Assembly: GCA_965279065.1 (NCBI GenBank)
Contig: OZ257134.1
Location: 3,224,001-3,288,000, forward strand
DNA length: 64,000 bases
Direction: 5' to 3'
Origin: JAKAXS01 sp965279065
Lineage (GTDB): Bacteria > Pseudomonadota > Alphaproteobacteria > Rhizobiales > Hyphomicrobiaceae
A model generated the notes under the pieces. It was not told the DNA's origin, did not search any database, and saw nothing but the letters and a program-made list of their open reading frames with translations. A program made the position numbers and the translations under genes. Below, piece after piece: positions 1 to 9,043 of the stretch. Position 1 is the first letter of the stretch. Each line of letters opens with the position of its first letter.

Positions 1-552
1 TGCACGACTTAGAGCAACGGCAAACTCGTCGGTGCGAAATCTTCGCTGCCCGAGCCGGTTACGGACGTGTGCCGAGTGCCTAATGGTCAAACAGAAGGTG
101 CAATTCCCATAAGAAACATTATCACTCTAATGGAAACGCCGCACCGTCGGTGCACCTCACTGTCTGTCCGAAGAGGTTCGTCGGTGAGGTTCCGGTCGGC
201 ATGTTCGGTGAGCAGACGTCGGCAAGTTTATGCTTGATCAAATTACTTATCGCGACTTCATCAAAAAGGCTCCGGGGATCCCCGCGGGCTAGAGGGATCA
301 TTATCGTTGGCCAGCCGGAATGCACCCCAGAACTTATGGGTTGGATTGTGCCAAGGTTTGAAACTCATCACGCAAATTCGACTCGACGTATGAATGTCCT
401 CGGTTCATCAAGGGGGGTATCGCAATTGGCACGCCGCGACGGCAATCCCAGGCAGACGTTTGCTTCAATATTTGAGTAGTTGCGAGACCCGGCAAAAGTT
501 GTAGCCGGCAGTGGATTATTTGGCATTCAGTGAGCTCGAACGGAGATTGATT
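1..552. other. Left edge, no supported gene
   Basis: No reading frame here has a convincing ribosome binding site or a recognisable product. Two overlapping opposite-strand frames between about 122 and 479 look like chance or relict frames. The last 40 bases lead into the membrane-protein gene that starts at 553. Confidence 0.4.
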
Positions 553-891
553 ATGACTATCGATGGCGCATGGACGGTCTTTGCTGTGGGATGTGGCGGC
601 GGCGTATTGGCGGAATTGCTCCATTGGTGGGGTCTTCGACAGGCGGGAAAACTCCCGGACTATGCAAACAGCATATTCTATTGGGGTGTCACCGCCGCAA
701 TGATATTGGCAGGCGGTTTCATCTCATGGCTATATTTCGGCAGTATCGCCGAAGGAATCGTAGCCCTGCATGTCGGCATATCAACTCCACTCATACTTCA
801 GAAGCTGGTTACGACCATGCCGGAAAAACAAGGCGCGAAAAACATGGTCACGAAACCGGCGCCAACAGTGCGAAGCTTTTTCACCTGGTAG
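553..891 (+). CDS. Small membrane protein with three predicted helices, partner of caspase-like gene
   Basis: The 112-residue product has three hydrophobic stretches at about residues 7-25, 41-61 and 63-82, followed by a short basic tail. No signal peptide or known domain is recognised. I chose the ATG at 553 because GGAG lies six bases upstream. A GTG 42 bases earlier has no such site. The stop codon is three bases before the ATG of the caspase-like gene, so the two are almost certainly translated from one message. By inference it works with that protein at the membrane, for example as a partner, an effector or its anchor. The function is unknown. Confidence 0.65.
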   Translation: MTIDGAWTVFAVGCGGGVLAELLHWWGLRQAGKLPDYANSIFYWGVTAAMILAGGFISWLYFGSIAEGIVALHVGISTPLILQKLVTTMPEKQGAKNMVTKPAPTVRSFFTW

Positions 892-894
892 TCC

Positions 895-3528
895 ATGACA
901 AAAATCGGCGCATTGGTTGTCGGCATTGGTACCTATAAATATGGCCTGCGGCGGCCTCATCGGGATCTCGCCTATCCGAAGGCTGATGCCGATGGCATCC
1001 AAGACTACGTCGCGACCTGCTGGCCGGAGCCCGACGGACATGTCATTCGAATACCCGAGGATGACGCGACGCTGGCGAATATCGCACGCGGCTTCGCTGC
1101 ACTCGCCACTGGCGGACCGTATGATCTTCAGCTGATTTTCTTATCGGGCCATGGCATCGTCGAGCCTCCCCAGCGGGGCTTTCTGGTTCAGCCGAACGAT
1201 TCACAGCAATCGCTGAGCTTACTGGACCCGAACAAGCTCGACAGCCTCCTCGACGCTTCAAAAGCTGAGCGCACCATTCTTATCCTTGATTGCTGCTACG
1301 CGGAGGCGATCCTTGGTCAACTGAGATTTTTCTCCGCCCTCGACTCTGATTGTGCCCGTCTCTGTATCGGATCATCGCGAGCGACCCAGCAGACCTGGGA
1401 AGACGACCGTGTGGAGCACGGCATCTTCACCGCACATCTTCTGGACCTCCTGAGGACAGGCAGTTCCTCAAAACTGTCCAGCGTTAAGGATTCATTGGAC
1501 GTTGACGGCGAGCTTTTCCCGATATTGTGCAGCCAAGTGCCCCTCTATGTCCTGGAACACAAAGGAGAGAAACAGGAGCCAGTCAAAGGCGGGCTTGCGG
1601 CGGCCAGCATCACCCTACCTGTCGCTCGCGCCCAACGGCGAATTGCGGAGCGCACCCCACTTGCCACTGCCTTCAGGCGCGTTCGCCAAATTGGTATCGG
1701 GCTTGCGGCAACCGCCGCCTGTCTCCTCGCAATCGCATATATGATGCTTTATCACATCGAACCCGGTCAATCCGGCACCCTCGTCGTTCGGCACGGAACA
1801 CGCTCGCTTGGTCCGATATTCCGCTATGTCTCACGAGATTGGGTCGACACTGGTATTCCCGCTTCCGAGCTCTCCGATAACCCGGTTGTCTCTCATCCGC
1901 TATTGACCGGCAACAACACAGGCGTTTGGAGCCACGGTTCAATGGGGCAATATCGGAGCTGGTACGATTCAATCTCCGCCGGTCTCGAGGCCAACGCCGC
2001 AAAACGATATAATATTTTGGTTGGAGTGGACGGACCACCGCCGGCCGCGCAGCTCGGCGACAACCCGCAGCCGTCCGAGGTGGCGTTTGCGGCATGGGCG
2101 GCACTGGCCCAAGGTCGCCCGCAAGATCTCGACATCATTTTGCAGCAGTTGCCGGGCTCGGGAAGATTGGTCAGTCCTGCCGTGAGCACCTTTGATCCCA
2201 ACTACATGGACTTTACGGTGCTCGACCAGACCGTCGACGGAATGCAGAATTACGCACTGGCGATCTCCTACGCGTCGGCGCTGGATCCCGTGCGATCGAC
2301 TCCGGCGTATATAGGCTTTGTCAAAGCCGCCAGCGAATGGCTCGCCCATAATTCGGACGCGCAACGGGGACGCGACGCTCAAGCCCGCGTCCGGATTGCT
2401 GTTGCAGATTGCCTAAGCGTGATTGCACGTGCCCGTCTCAACCGAGGTTTTGAAGCAATTGACCCCGCAACCATTGCGCTGTTCGAATCGCTGTCGCGTG
2501 AAGGACATGCTGATTTGATCAATTCGGCACTGGGCCGGGTAGGTGTGATGCCTGCAGCACGCACGAGTGCAGTGCGACATCTATCAGACTTCCTTGGTGA
2601 TCGCGGGGTTCCTGCGCAGAGAGCGTCGCTGGAATCCATTATCGGAAGTCTCGATCAGACACCCCAGTCCCGATCGACAGTCGACGAGGCAGCAGCAAAG
2701 TTCCGGAACGCAGGCAATGGCGAAAGTAGCGACCTATCTCGCCTTCTCATAGCAGCGGCCGACGCCGACGCTCTTTCGCCTGACCTAGTAAACCAATTGG
2801 TCACGGACGCCAAAAATAGCTTGGCGAAGAGCGACCGCGACTTTGTCGACGCTGATCGAGCTCGAGTGATTGCTCACGCAATGAGACGTGTACCGGCGAC
2901 GGAGAGGGCGAGCATGTACGAGTTAATTGATGTGGTCACCAACGATGTAACGCCCATGAGTATGATGACTGCAGAAATCTATGCAGCGCTCGGGCGCCAG
3001 AAACTTGATCGGCCGGGAATGCTTGAACACGTCTCCGCTCAAGCAAAGTTGGCCAAGCCATATCGGCCGGGCGGATCCGACACTTCAAAAGAGGTGTCAC
3101 CTGGGCTGACGATCCTCGTGGGACCGGGCCCGTGGGTTGATGCTCTAGCCCAGTTTGGGCAAAACAGACCGCTCTCAGACGCCGACGTTGCAGTTCTGCG
3201 CGAGCATGCAGCGGATCCCTTTCTGCGCCGTACCGCAACACGGGCACTGGTAGCACAGGAGCGCCTTCGCAGACCCGATGCATCCACTGAATTGTGGACT
3301 GACCAATTATTCGAGTCTCGAACCGCGCGCGAGCGAACCATGTGGGAGAATATGATCTCAGAGGCGCTCGCATCGATCCCGAGACAGGACTTTTTAACGG
3401 CCATGGAGTCAATTCGGACAAACCGGGCTATACAGCGCGAGCCCGAAATTCGCATCTCCTTCGGCACCATCCTTGCTGAAGCGCCAATGCTGCGCGTCGG
3501 TCGACCACGAAACGTAGTGGTGGACTAA
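895..3528 (+). CDS. Membrane-anchored caspase-like (peptidase C14) protein
   Basis: The 877-residue protein starts with a caspase/metacaspase fold at about residues 1-225. The catalytic histidine is in SGHG (His86) and the cysteine in the motif DCCYAE (Cys134 most likely). A basic stretch and one membrane helix follow at about 266-285. The remaining 590 residues are mostly helical, without a domain I can name, and would lie outside the cytoplasm if the caspase part is inside. Bacterial caspase-like proteins are known from programmed-death and phage-defence systems and from developmental proteolysis. The adjacent small membrane protein and the tRNA downstream suggest an accessory locus. A role in defence is inference. 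The caspase call itself is firm on motifs. Confidence 0.8.
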   Translation: MTKIGALVVGIGTYKYGLRRPHRDLAYPKADADGIQDYVATCWPEPDGHVIRIPEDDATLANIARGFAALATGGPYDLQLIFLSGHGIVEPPQRGFLVQPNDSQQSLSLLDPNKLDSLLDASKAERTILILDCCYAEAILGQLRFFSALDSDCARLCIGSSRATQQTWEDDRVEHGIFTAHLLDLLRTGSSSKLSSVKDSLDVDGELFPILCSQVPLYVLEHKGEKQEPVKGGLAAASITLPVARAQRRIAERTPLATAFRRVRQIGIGLAATAACLLAIAYMMLYHIEPGQSGTLVVRHGTRSLGPIFRYVSRDWVDTGIPASELSDNPVVSHPLLTGNNTGVWSHGSMGQYRSWYDSISAGLEANAAKRYNILVGVDGPPPAAQLGDNPQPSEVAFAAWAALAQGRPQDLDIILQQLPGSGRLVSPAVSTFDPNYMDFTVLDQTVDGMQNYALAISYASALDPVRSTPAYIGFVKAASEWLAHNSDAQRGRDAQARVRIAVADCLSVIARARLNRGFEAIDPATIALFESLSREGHADLINSALGRVGVMPAARTSAVRHLSDFLGDRGVPAQRASLESIIGSLDQTPQSRSTVDEAAAKFRNAGNGESSDLSRLLIAAADADALSPDLVNQLVTDAKNSLAKSDRDFVDADRARVIAHAMRRVPATERASMYELIDVVTNDVTPMSMMTAEIYAALGRQKLDRPGMLEHVSAQAKLAKPYRPGGSDTSKEVSPGLTILVGPGPWVDALAQFGQNRPLSDADVAVLREHAADPFLRRTATRALVAQERLRRPDASTELWTDQLFESRTARERTMWENMISEALASIPRQDFLTAMESIRTNRAIQREPEIRISFGTILAEAPMLRVGRPRNVVVD

Positions 3529-3530
3529 AG

Positions 3531-3569
3531 ATGACCCGTCACAGATGAGCCGGCCGCAAGCGGGGTCAT
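3531..3569 (+). terminator. Inverted repeat after the caspase gene
   Basis: Arms ATGACCC and GGGTCAT lie two bases after the stop codon and enclose a GC-rich loop that can itself pair. No T-run follows, so it may be a weak terminator or a message-stabilising hairpin. Confidence 0.4.
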
Positions 3570-4043
3570 GAATACCTTGGTACTGCTGCGCACTGGCACT
3601 TCGATCATCACCCCCGCCTCGCTTCGCATAGGTGATCTGCAGCGGCCTCGCCCTCCTCCATTGCAGTGTAAATTCGGTCGATCCGCTTACCCTCGCGGCG
3701 GAAGTAGTCGCAGCGAAAACACCGGTGCAAACCGCGCTGCGAATTAAGTCGTGAGCAATTGGCGCGGCACAAATTGGCCTCTGCTGGGAAGGAACCGAAC
3801 GCTTCGTAGCGAATAGCACAGTACCCAACAAATTTCTGGGCGGCCCAAAAACGGCCCATGGAGCTACTTCTTGGTCCTCTTGTCGAAGCAGTTTACACCC
3901 GGCCAGCGGCGGAAACCGCCCACATTCACTTCAACAAGGGCAACTCTGGCTACACCGAGAAACGTCTTGCTTTTGAGTGGCTTAGGGTCTAGAAAGTGAC
4001 CTGCCTCTGCCCTGCTTCTCTGGCCGCGGCACGCGTTAGGTGA
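3570..4043. other. Intergenic stretch before the tRNA, only doubtful small frames
   Basis: A minus-strand frame of 83 codons (3608-3859) has several cysteines but no convincing ribosome binding site. A 44-codon plus-strand frame begins at 3858. Neither product is recognised. I would not annotate either as a gene without homologues. Confidence 0.3.
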
Positions 4044-4120
<77 letters not shown>

Positions 4121-4757
4121 ATCTTTTTATAATATATATCAACGTGATAGAGCTTGCATTGCAAGCCCCTTCGCTCGGCTACAACGCCGTCCGTTACCTG
4201 ACGACGTCAAAGCACTCTTCAAAGGAGTGCCGATCGCCGACGTTGCTGCGATTATCGATCCCGTGTTCAGGGGCATTATCAGATCGAAGCTGATAACCCG
4301 CACGATCCGCATGGTGACTCTTTGGAATTCGCGCTGGCCGAACTCGTCGAAGCAGAGACGGACGAATCCTGCGCGCGCTCACTGACCAGCTGGTAGAGGC
4401 AGATGATGCCTGGCCACCTGACGGTGGCGAGCCGTTCTACGATGAAGTTCAAACGTATGTCAGGGACGACCCGGTTGGAAGTAAATGCGATCAGCCTACA
4501 AGGCGATGACGCGCGTGCGTTGGCGTGGGTAGAAATACTGAACAGAAATCAACACGAAAACGCCCAGGAAAACCTTTGGAACACCATGCGCCGCTCCGAA
4601 ATATCGACTTGAAAAATTGCTCGACGAAATAGGTTGATCGATCCGCTCACACCAGTTTCTTCGATGATCGGGATCCGGATCCAATCGTCGCCTGATTGGG
4701 TGGCTCACGTCTGGCGTTGTGGCGCAATTGATGGAAAGCCTGTTTGACCCACATCCC
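4121..4757. pseudogene. Decayed coding remnants downstream of tRNA-fMet
   Basis: Short plus-strand frames continue one another only across stops and frame changes. One runs through about 4322-4390 (reading EFALAELVEAETDESCA). Another spans about 4374-4500 (containing LVEADDAWPPDGGEPFYDEV). They have the acidic, helical look of real protein but no intact start or identifiable family. This is what one expects beside an old insertion at a tRNA gene. The original function is unknown. Confidence 0.35.
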
Positions 4758-4880
4758 TCACACATCCTTCATTAGCTCTTCGAGGGATCTCCAATCTAGC
4801 TTGGCGAGATCCAATGCCTCCTTGAGGGTTGCTTCAATCGTTCGAAGCACGCGAAGCATTTCCTCGACTTCATCATCCAT
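4758..4880 (-). CDS. Short acidic helical protein, 40 residues
   Basis: The frame reads MDDEVEEMLRVLRTIEATLK and continues for 20 more residues. It is an amphipathic, strongly charged helix with heptad-like leucines. A very strong ribosome binding site (GGGGGAG) sits seven bases before the ATG, which is the main reason to believe it. It lies on the same strand as PQQ alcohol dehydrogenase 1, beyond that gene's probable terminator. No family is recognised. It could be a small regulator, a subunit of something nearby, or the surviving end of a larger gene. Confidence 0.45.
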   Translation of the reverse strand: MDDEVEEMLRVLRTIEATLKEALDLAKLDWRSLEELMKDV

Positions 4881-5030
4881 TGTCATCTCCCCCAGCGTTT
4901 TGGTTCAGAGGCATCACATGCAGGAATTCTTCGTCCAACAGCTTACCAACGCGTTGCTCGGATGAAGCTCTAGGCAGTTCGTGAGGCCATGGCATCCGCG
5001 TGTTGGGTGCGAAGTCTGCTGTGATGAACA

Positions 5031-5066
5031 AAAGGGGGCAAGAGCACACCGTGGTGGCCCTTGCCC
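5031..5066 (-). terminator. Terminator after PQQ alcohol dehydrogenase 1
   Basis: On the minus strand GGGCAAG pairs with CTTGCCC around a partly pairing loop and is followed by CCTTTTG. It lies about 125 bases past the dehydrogenase stop codon and fits a rho-independent terminator. Confidence 0.55.
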
Positions 5067-5191
5067 AGTTTCCTACCGCGCCAAAGGACACCACGGTAGG
5101 TCTCGCAGCCAACTATTGAGGCGTCAGTAGCCGGCGCGACGTATGGGCCATCGCCTGCTTGACTGCCTTAGGTTGATCGGTCGGATATCGG

Positions 5192-6958
5192 TCAGTTCGC
5201 AGCCACCTTTTTCGGCAGCTTGAACGTCCACACCATGCCGCCCTGATTGAGGGTGCCAATTGTCTTGGCGACTTCGCCACCCCAAAGCGGCACAGCACCA
5301 CCCCAGCCGGATACGACCGAGATGTACTGCTCGCCGTCCTGGTCCCATGTGATCGGCGAGCCGACGATGCCGGAGCCTGTGTTGAAGCTCCAGAGCTCCT
5401 TGCCGTCGACGGCGTCCAGCGCCTTGAAGTCACCTTCGGGCGTGCCGAAGAACACAAGACCCGAAGCGGTTGTCAGGATGCCGCCCCACAGTGGGGCCTT
5501 GTTCTTGTAGTTCCACACCACTTTGCCGGTAGCTGGATCCATAGCCTTCAACGAACCGATGTGGTCTTGAAACAGTGGCTTAACGGTGAAGCCCGCGCCG
5601 AGGTAAGCCGCGCCCTTCTTGTAGGTAACCGGCTCGTTCCAGAGTTCCATGCCCCACTCGTTGGACGGTACGTAGAAGAGTTTGGTGTCGGGGCTGTACG
5701 CCATCGGCATCCAGTTTTTGCCGCCGAGGAAGCTCGGTACCGCGTACACGACCTCACCCTTCTTGCCGTCTGCACTCTTCGCAGGATTGCCCGGGCGGTT
5801 GTCATCAACGTATTCGGGACGCCCGTCTTCTTTGATCCTCTTGGCCCAGGTGATCTTCTCGACGAACGGATAGGCGTTGATGAACTTACCGTTCGTGCGA
5901 TCGAGCACATAGAAGAAGCCGTTGCGGTCGGCCGTGGCGGCGGCCTTCGTGCCGTTGAGGTCGAAGGAGATCAATTCGTTCACGCCGTCGTAGTCCCAGC
6001 CATCGTGCGGCGTCGTCTGATAGCCCCACTTGATCTCACCTGTTTCCGGATCGATGGCGATGCGAGCGGATGACCACTTGTTGTCACCTGGCCGCATGTG
6101 ACTGTTCCATGGACCGGGGTTGCCGGTGCCGAAGAAGATCAAGTTCGTTTCCGGATCGTAGGTGCCGCCGAGCCAGGTGGCCCCACCGCCCGTCTTCCAC
6201 AGATCGCCCTTCCATGACTCTCCTGGCTTGCCTGTGACGGTCGTCTCTTTGCCGTTGAGCGTGCCCGTGTGACCTTCGATGGTCGGACGCGACCAAACGA
6301 GGTCGCCGTTGTCGACCTTGCGGGCCTCGACGCGACCGACGATGCCGAATTCGCCGCCTGAAACGCCGGTGACAATGATTGGGCCGTGGGCTTTGCTGTC
6401 GATGATCAGCGGCGCAGCCGTATACGAGTATCCAGCCTTGAAGTCGTCGATGGTTTTGTTCCAGACGACTTTGCCAGTCTTGGCATCAAGAGCGACGAGC
6501 TTGGCGTCAAGCGTGCCGAAGAATACCTTGTCGCCGTGTAGAGCAGCACCGCGATTGATCACGTCGCAGCACGGAAGAATGCCTTCCGGCAGCTTCGCGT
6601 CATACTGCCAGATCTCGTGGCCGGTTCTGGTATCGACAGCCCAAATCCGGCTGTACGAGCCGGTAACGTACATCACGCCGTCCTTGACGAGCGGCTGAGA
6701 TTCTTGGCCGCGTTGCTTTTCGCCTCCGAGCGACATCGCCCAAGCCGGAACCAAGTTCGCGACATTCTCTTTGGTGACGGTCTTGAGTGGGCTGTAGCGC
6801 TGACCCTGTGTGCCAAGGCCATTGGTAACAACATCGTTGGTCGTCGTTGCGTCATTGTTGATGTCACCGACAGTGACATCAGCCTGAGCACCCGATACCA
6901 TTACCGAAAGTGCTAAAGCGCTCGCCGTCGCGAGCAGCTTGTTCGTGTGCATAACCAT
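5192..6958 (-). CDS. PQQ-dependent alcohol dehydrogenase 1, lanthanide type
   Basis: This 588-residue periplasmic quinoprotein begins with a clear signal peptide ending near AQA. The eight-bladed propeller shows the vicinal Cys-Cys ring (LPCCDVINRG, about residues 130-131), the metal-site Glu in SGGEFG and Asn in GTGNPGPWN. The catalytic Asp of PHDGWDYDG (about 322) has a second Asp two residues on, the signature of lanthanide-dependent XoxF/ExaF-like enzymes. It should oxidise primary alcohols and pass electrons to a cytochrome c. AGGAGG serves either this ATG (4-base spacing) or the one at 6952 (10 bases). A longer upstream frame is excluded because it would begin at the sigma54 promoter. 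It is a close paralogue of the enzyme at 51585-53396. The substrate is uncertain; short alcohols or ethylene glycol are plausible. Confidence 0.88.
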   Translation of the reverse strand: MVMHTNKLLATASALALSVMVSGAQADVTVGDINNDATTTNDVVTNGLGTQGQRYSPLKTVTKENVANLVPAWAMSLGGEKQRGQESQPLVKDGVMYVTGSYSRIWAVDTRTGHEIWQYDAKLPEGILPCCDVINRGAALHGDKVFFGTLDAKLVALDAKTGKVVWNKTIDDFKAGYSYTAAPLIIDSKAHGPIIVTGVSGGEFGIVGRVEARKVDNGDLVWSRPTIEGHTGTLNGKETTVTGKPGESWKGDLWKTGGGATWLGGTYDPETNLIFFGTGNPGPWNSHMRPGDNKWSSARIAIDPETGEIKWGYQTTPHDGWDYDGVNELISFDLNGTKAAATADRNGFFYVLDRTNGKFINAYPFVEKITWAKRIKEDGRPEYVDDNRPGNPAKSADGKKGEVVYAVPSFLGGKNWMPMAYSPDTKLFYVPSNEWGMELWNEPVTYKKGAAYLGAGFTVKPLFQDHIGSLKAMDPATGKVVWNYKNKAPLWGGILTTASGLVFFGTPEGDFKALDAVDGKELWSFNTGSGIVGSPITWDQDGEQYISVVSGWGGAVPLWGGEVAKTIGTLNQGGMVWTFKLPKKVAAN

Positions 6959-7065
6959 ATCTCCTCCTTGTTTGGATGGCGTCCCTTTGCTTGACCGCAA
7001 ACCGCGCACTCGAAGAGTTTCTACCACCCCGTCCAGTCCCCTCCTTGGAGACCTCGCTCTATTCA

Positions 7066-7080
7066 GCAATGCCCGTGCCA
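7066..7080 (-). promoter_or_regulatory. Sigma54 promoter of PQQ alcohol dehydrogenase 1
   Basis: On the minus strand TGGCACGGGCATTGC matches the -24/-12 consensus exactly (TGGCAC, five bases, TTGC). Transcription would start around 7054, giving a leader of roughly 100 bases. Confidence 0.85.
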
Positions 7081-7088
7081 AGAGAACT

Positions 7089-7182
7089 GTTTTGCAAAAC
7101 GTTCCTGATGAATTTTTTCTAAAGTCCCGACTTTAATATCGTTTCGAATGCATCGAAATATCCAGCCGACCATATCGATGCA
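7089..7182 (-). promoter_or_regulatory. Possible activator sites upstream of the sigma54 promoter
   Basis: GTTTTGCAAAAC (7089-7100) is a perfect palindrome next to the -24 element. About 70-100 bases upstream, TGCATCGA (7149-7156) and its inverse TCGATGCA (7175-7182) form an inverted repeat at the usual distance for a sigma54 activator. Which of the three activators binds is unknown. Confidence 0.4.
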
Positions 7183-7506
7183 TAAGAGTGCGCGGCCACG
7201 TTTGCAATTTGTGAGGACATCCCAGAACATGGTTGTCGCATGGAAGAACAACCGGCGACCCCAACACGTTTATTGTATGCAGTCGCTGTGGACAGGAAGG
7301 TTGCGGTCGAGGTCATGAACCACACCGCCATCCGGCAAGACGTCAGACGATCAGCGGATCGTCAGCGCTTGCATGAGCGCCGATCCAGACATTCAACGGA
7401 GATGGAGCCGACGCTGTGGCTTGTGTGCGCGGCGAGGCAAAACGCTCTCGCGCGCCACGTGGCGATCACATGCCCCGTCAAACGATAACGAGAGAGTGGC
7501 TGGCAA
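7183..7506. other. Intergenic stretch between pyk and the upstream region of PQQ-ADH1
   Basis: No gene, strong hairpin or further promoter was recognised. The small frames on both strands lack ribosome binding sites. Confidence 0.4.
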
Positions 7507-8973
7507 TTAGTCCGCCGGTTGAGCCGCTTCATCAGCGGCATCAGGCGCAATGCGCACAACGCGAAGACTATTCGTCGCTCCCTTTGTGCCGAAGGGTACG
7601 CCGGCGGTGATCACGAGCTTGTCGCCAAGCCGGCCAATGCCACAAGCAACCGCAGCAGTCCTGGCCCGCGAAGCCATCTCCGAGAAATTCGCGATGTCGC
7701 GTCCTTCGGTATGAAGCGGGTGAACGCCCCACATCAGAGTCATGCGACGTGCGGTCGCCAGATTTGGCGTCAGACCCAGTATAGGCACGTCCGGTCTGGC
7801 ACGCGCCGCTCGCAAAGTCGTCGAACCGCTGGCCGTGAATGTTACGATTGCATTTGCGCGGATACTAGAAGCGACAGTCCTGGCCGCTACGGTGATCGCA
7901 TCGGCATCGCTCGGTTCGCCAGAATCAAGCTCGGCTTGCAATGGTTGCTTGAAGATCGGTTCCTGTTCGGCTCTTCTGACGATCCGGTCCATCATCGATG
8001 CCGCCTCTACCGGGAATGAGCCGGTGGCAGTTTCGGCCGACAACATCACTGCGTCTGCGCCGTCGAACACCGCTGTCGCAACGTCAGACGCTTCCGCGCG
8101 CGTCGGGGAGAGCGAATGGATCATACTTTCCAGCATTTGCGTAGCGACGACCACGGGGCGCCCGATCGCGCGGCTCACCCTGACAATCCGTTTCTGCACA
8201 CCAGGGACATCTTCAGGCGGGAGCTCGACGCCCAGATCGCCGCGCGCCACCATGACGGCATCGGATAGTGAGATAATGTGTTCTAGCTCGAGTAACGCAG
8301 CCGGTTTCTCAATCTTGCATAAAATGCCGGCGCGGTCGCCGACAATGGATCTGAGTTCAATGACATCCTGTGCTCTTTGCACAAACGAGAGGCCGATCCA
8401 GTCGACCCCGAGGTTGAGGCCAAAAGCCAAATCGGCGCGGTCCTTGGGCGACAATGCCGAAACGGGAATTTCGACGCCCGGTAGGTTGACCCCCTTGTTG
8501 TTGGATACGACTCCCTTCGTCAGCGCAATCGTATCTGCAAAGTCAGCTCCGCATCCTGCTACGCGAAACTTCATGCGGCCGTCATCGACGAGCACCTCCA
8601 CGCCTGGCCTGAGCGCAGCAAAGAGTTCGGGATGCGGCAAGCTCACGCGTCGTGTGTCGCCCAATGCCGGATTGAGATCGAATCGAAACGCCGCCCCCGG
8701 CTCCAGTTCCGCTCGTCCGCCAGCGAACGCACCCAGGCGTATCTTCGGTCCCTGCAGATCGAACAAGATCGAGATCGGGTGCCCCACCTCCCGCTCAATT
8801 GTTCGAACGATCCCATAACGTTTTGCGTGATCGTCCTGCGAACCATGACTTGCGTTTAAGCGGAACACATTGACGCCCGCATCGAAAAGCGCGCGGATGG
8901 TTTCTTCGCTCGAGCTTGCTGGCCCGAGTGTTGCAACGACTTTGGTGCGACGGCTGAAGCGAGGGCGAAGCAT
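7507..8973 (-). CDS. pyk: Pyruvate kinase
   Basis: The 488-residue protein matches pyruvate kinase throughout. It has the N-terminal RRTKVVATLGPAS, the FRLNASHG and DLQGPKIRLG segments, the active-site MVARGDLGVE, and the K+/Mg2+ region around ATQMLESM. It makes pyruvate and ATP from phosphoenolpyruvate in the cytoplasm. Unusually, it is the third gene after aquaporin and aldehyde dehydrogenase on the same strand, only 70 bases past the dehydrogenase, with a hairpin between. It therefore probably shares their sigma54 promoter. This fits a need to bring oxaloacetate from the hydroxyaspartate cycle down to pyruvate through phosphoenolpyruvate. No clear ribosome binding site precedes the ATG. 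Confidence 0.93.
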   Translation of the reverse strand: MLRPRFSRRTKVVATLGPASSSEETIRALFDAGVNVFRLNASHGSQDDHAKRYGIVRTIEREVGHPISILFDLQGPKIRLGAFAGGRAELEPGAAFRFDLNPALGDTRRVSLPHPELFAALRPGVEVLVDDGRMKFRVAGCGADFADTIALTKGVVSNNKGVNLPGVEIPVSALSPKDRADLAFGLNLGVDWIGLSFVQRAQDVIELRSIVGDRAGILCKIEKPAALLELEHIISLSDAVMVARGDLGVELPPEDVPGVQKRIVRVSRAIGRPVVVATQMLESMIHSLSPTRAEASDVATAVFDGADAVMLSAETATGSFPVEAASMMDRIVRRAEQEPIFKQPLQAELDSGEPSDADAITVAARTVASSIRANAIVTFTASGSTTLRAARARPDVPILGLTPNLATARRMTLMWGVHPLHTEGRDIANFSEMASRARTAAVACGIGRLGDKLVITAGVPFGTKGATNSLRVVRIAPDAADEAAQPAD

Positions 8974-9005
8974 TGTTCAATTTGGCTCTGATAGCTAGCG
9001 TGGGT

Positions 9006-9036
9006 GGTCGTGCCGGCTCCATTGACCGGCACGACC
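9006..9036 (-). terminator. Intercistronic hairpin after aldehyde dehydrogenase
   Basis: GGTCGTGCCGG and CCGGCACGACC form a perfect 11-bp stem with a 9-base loop, 7 bases after the dehydrogenase stop. There is no T-run. It probably stabilises or partly terminates the message before pyk. Confidence 0.6.
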
Positions 9037-9043
9037 AATGCAA

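Noticed and set aside
6959..7081. In-frame extension of PQQ alcohol dehydrogenase 1 upstream of the signal peptide
   Set aside because: It would start inside the sigma54 promoter and place an arginine-rich segment before a normal signal peptide.
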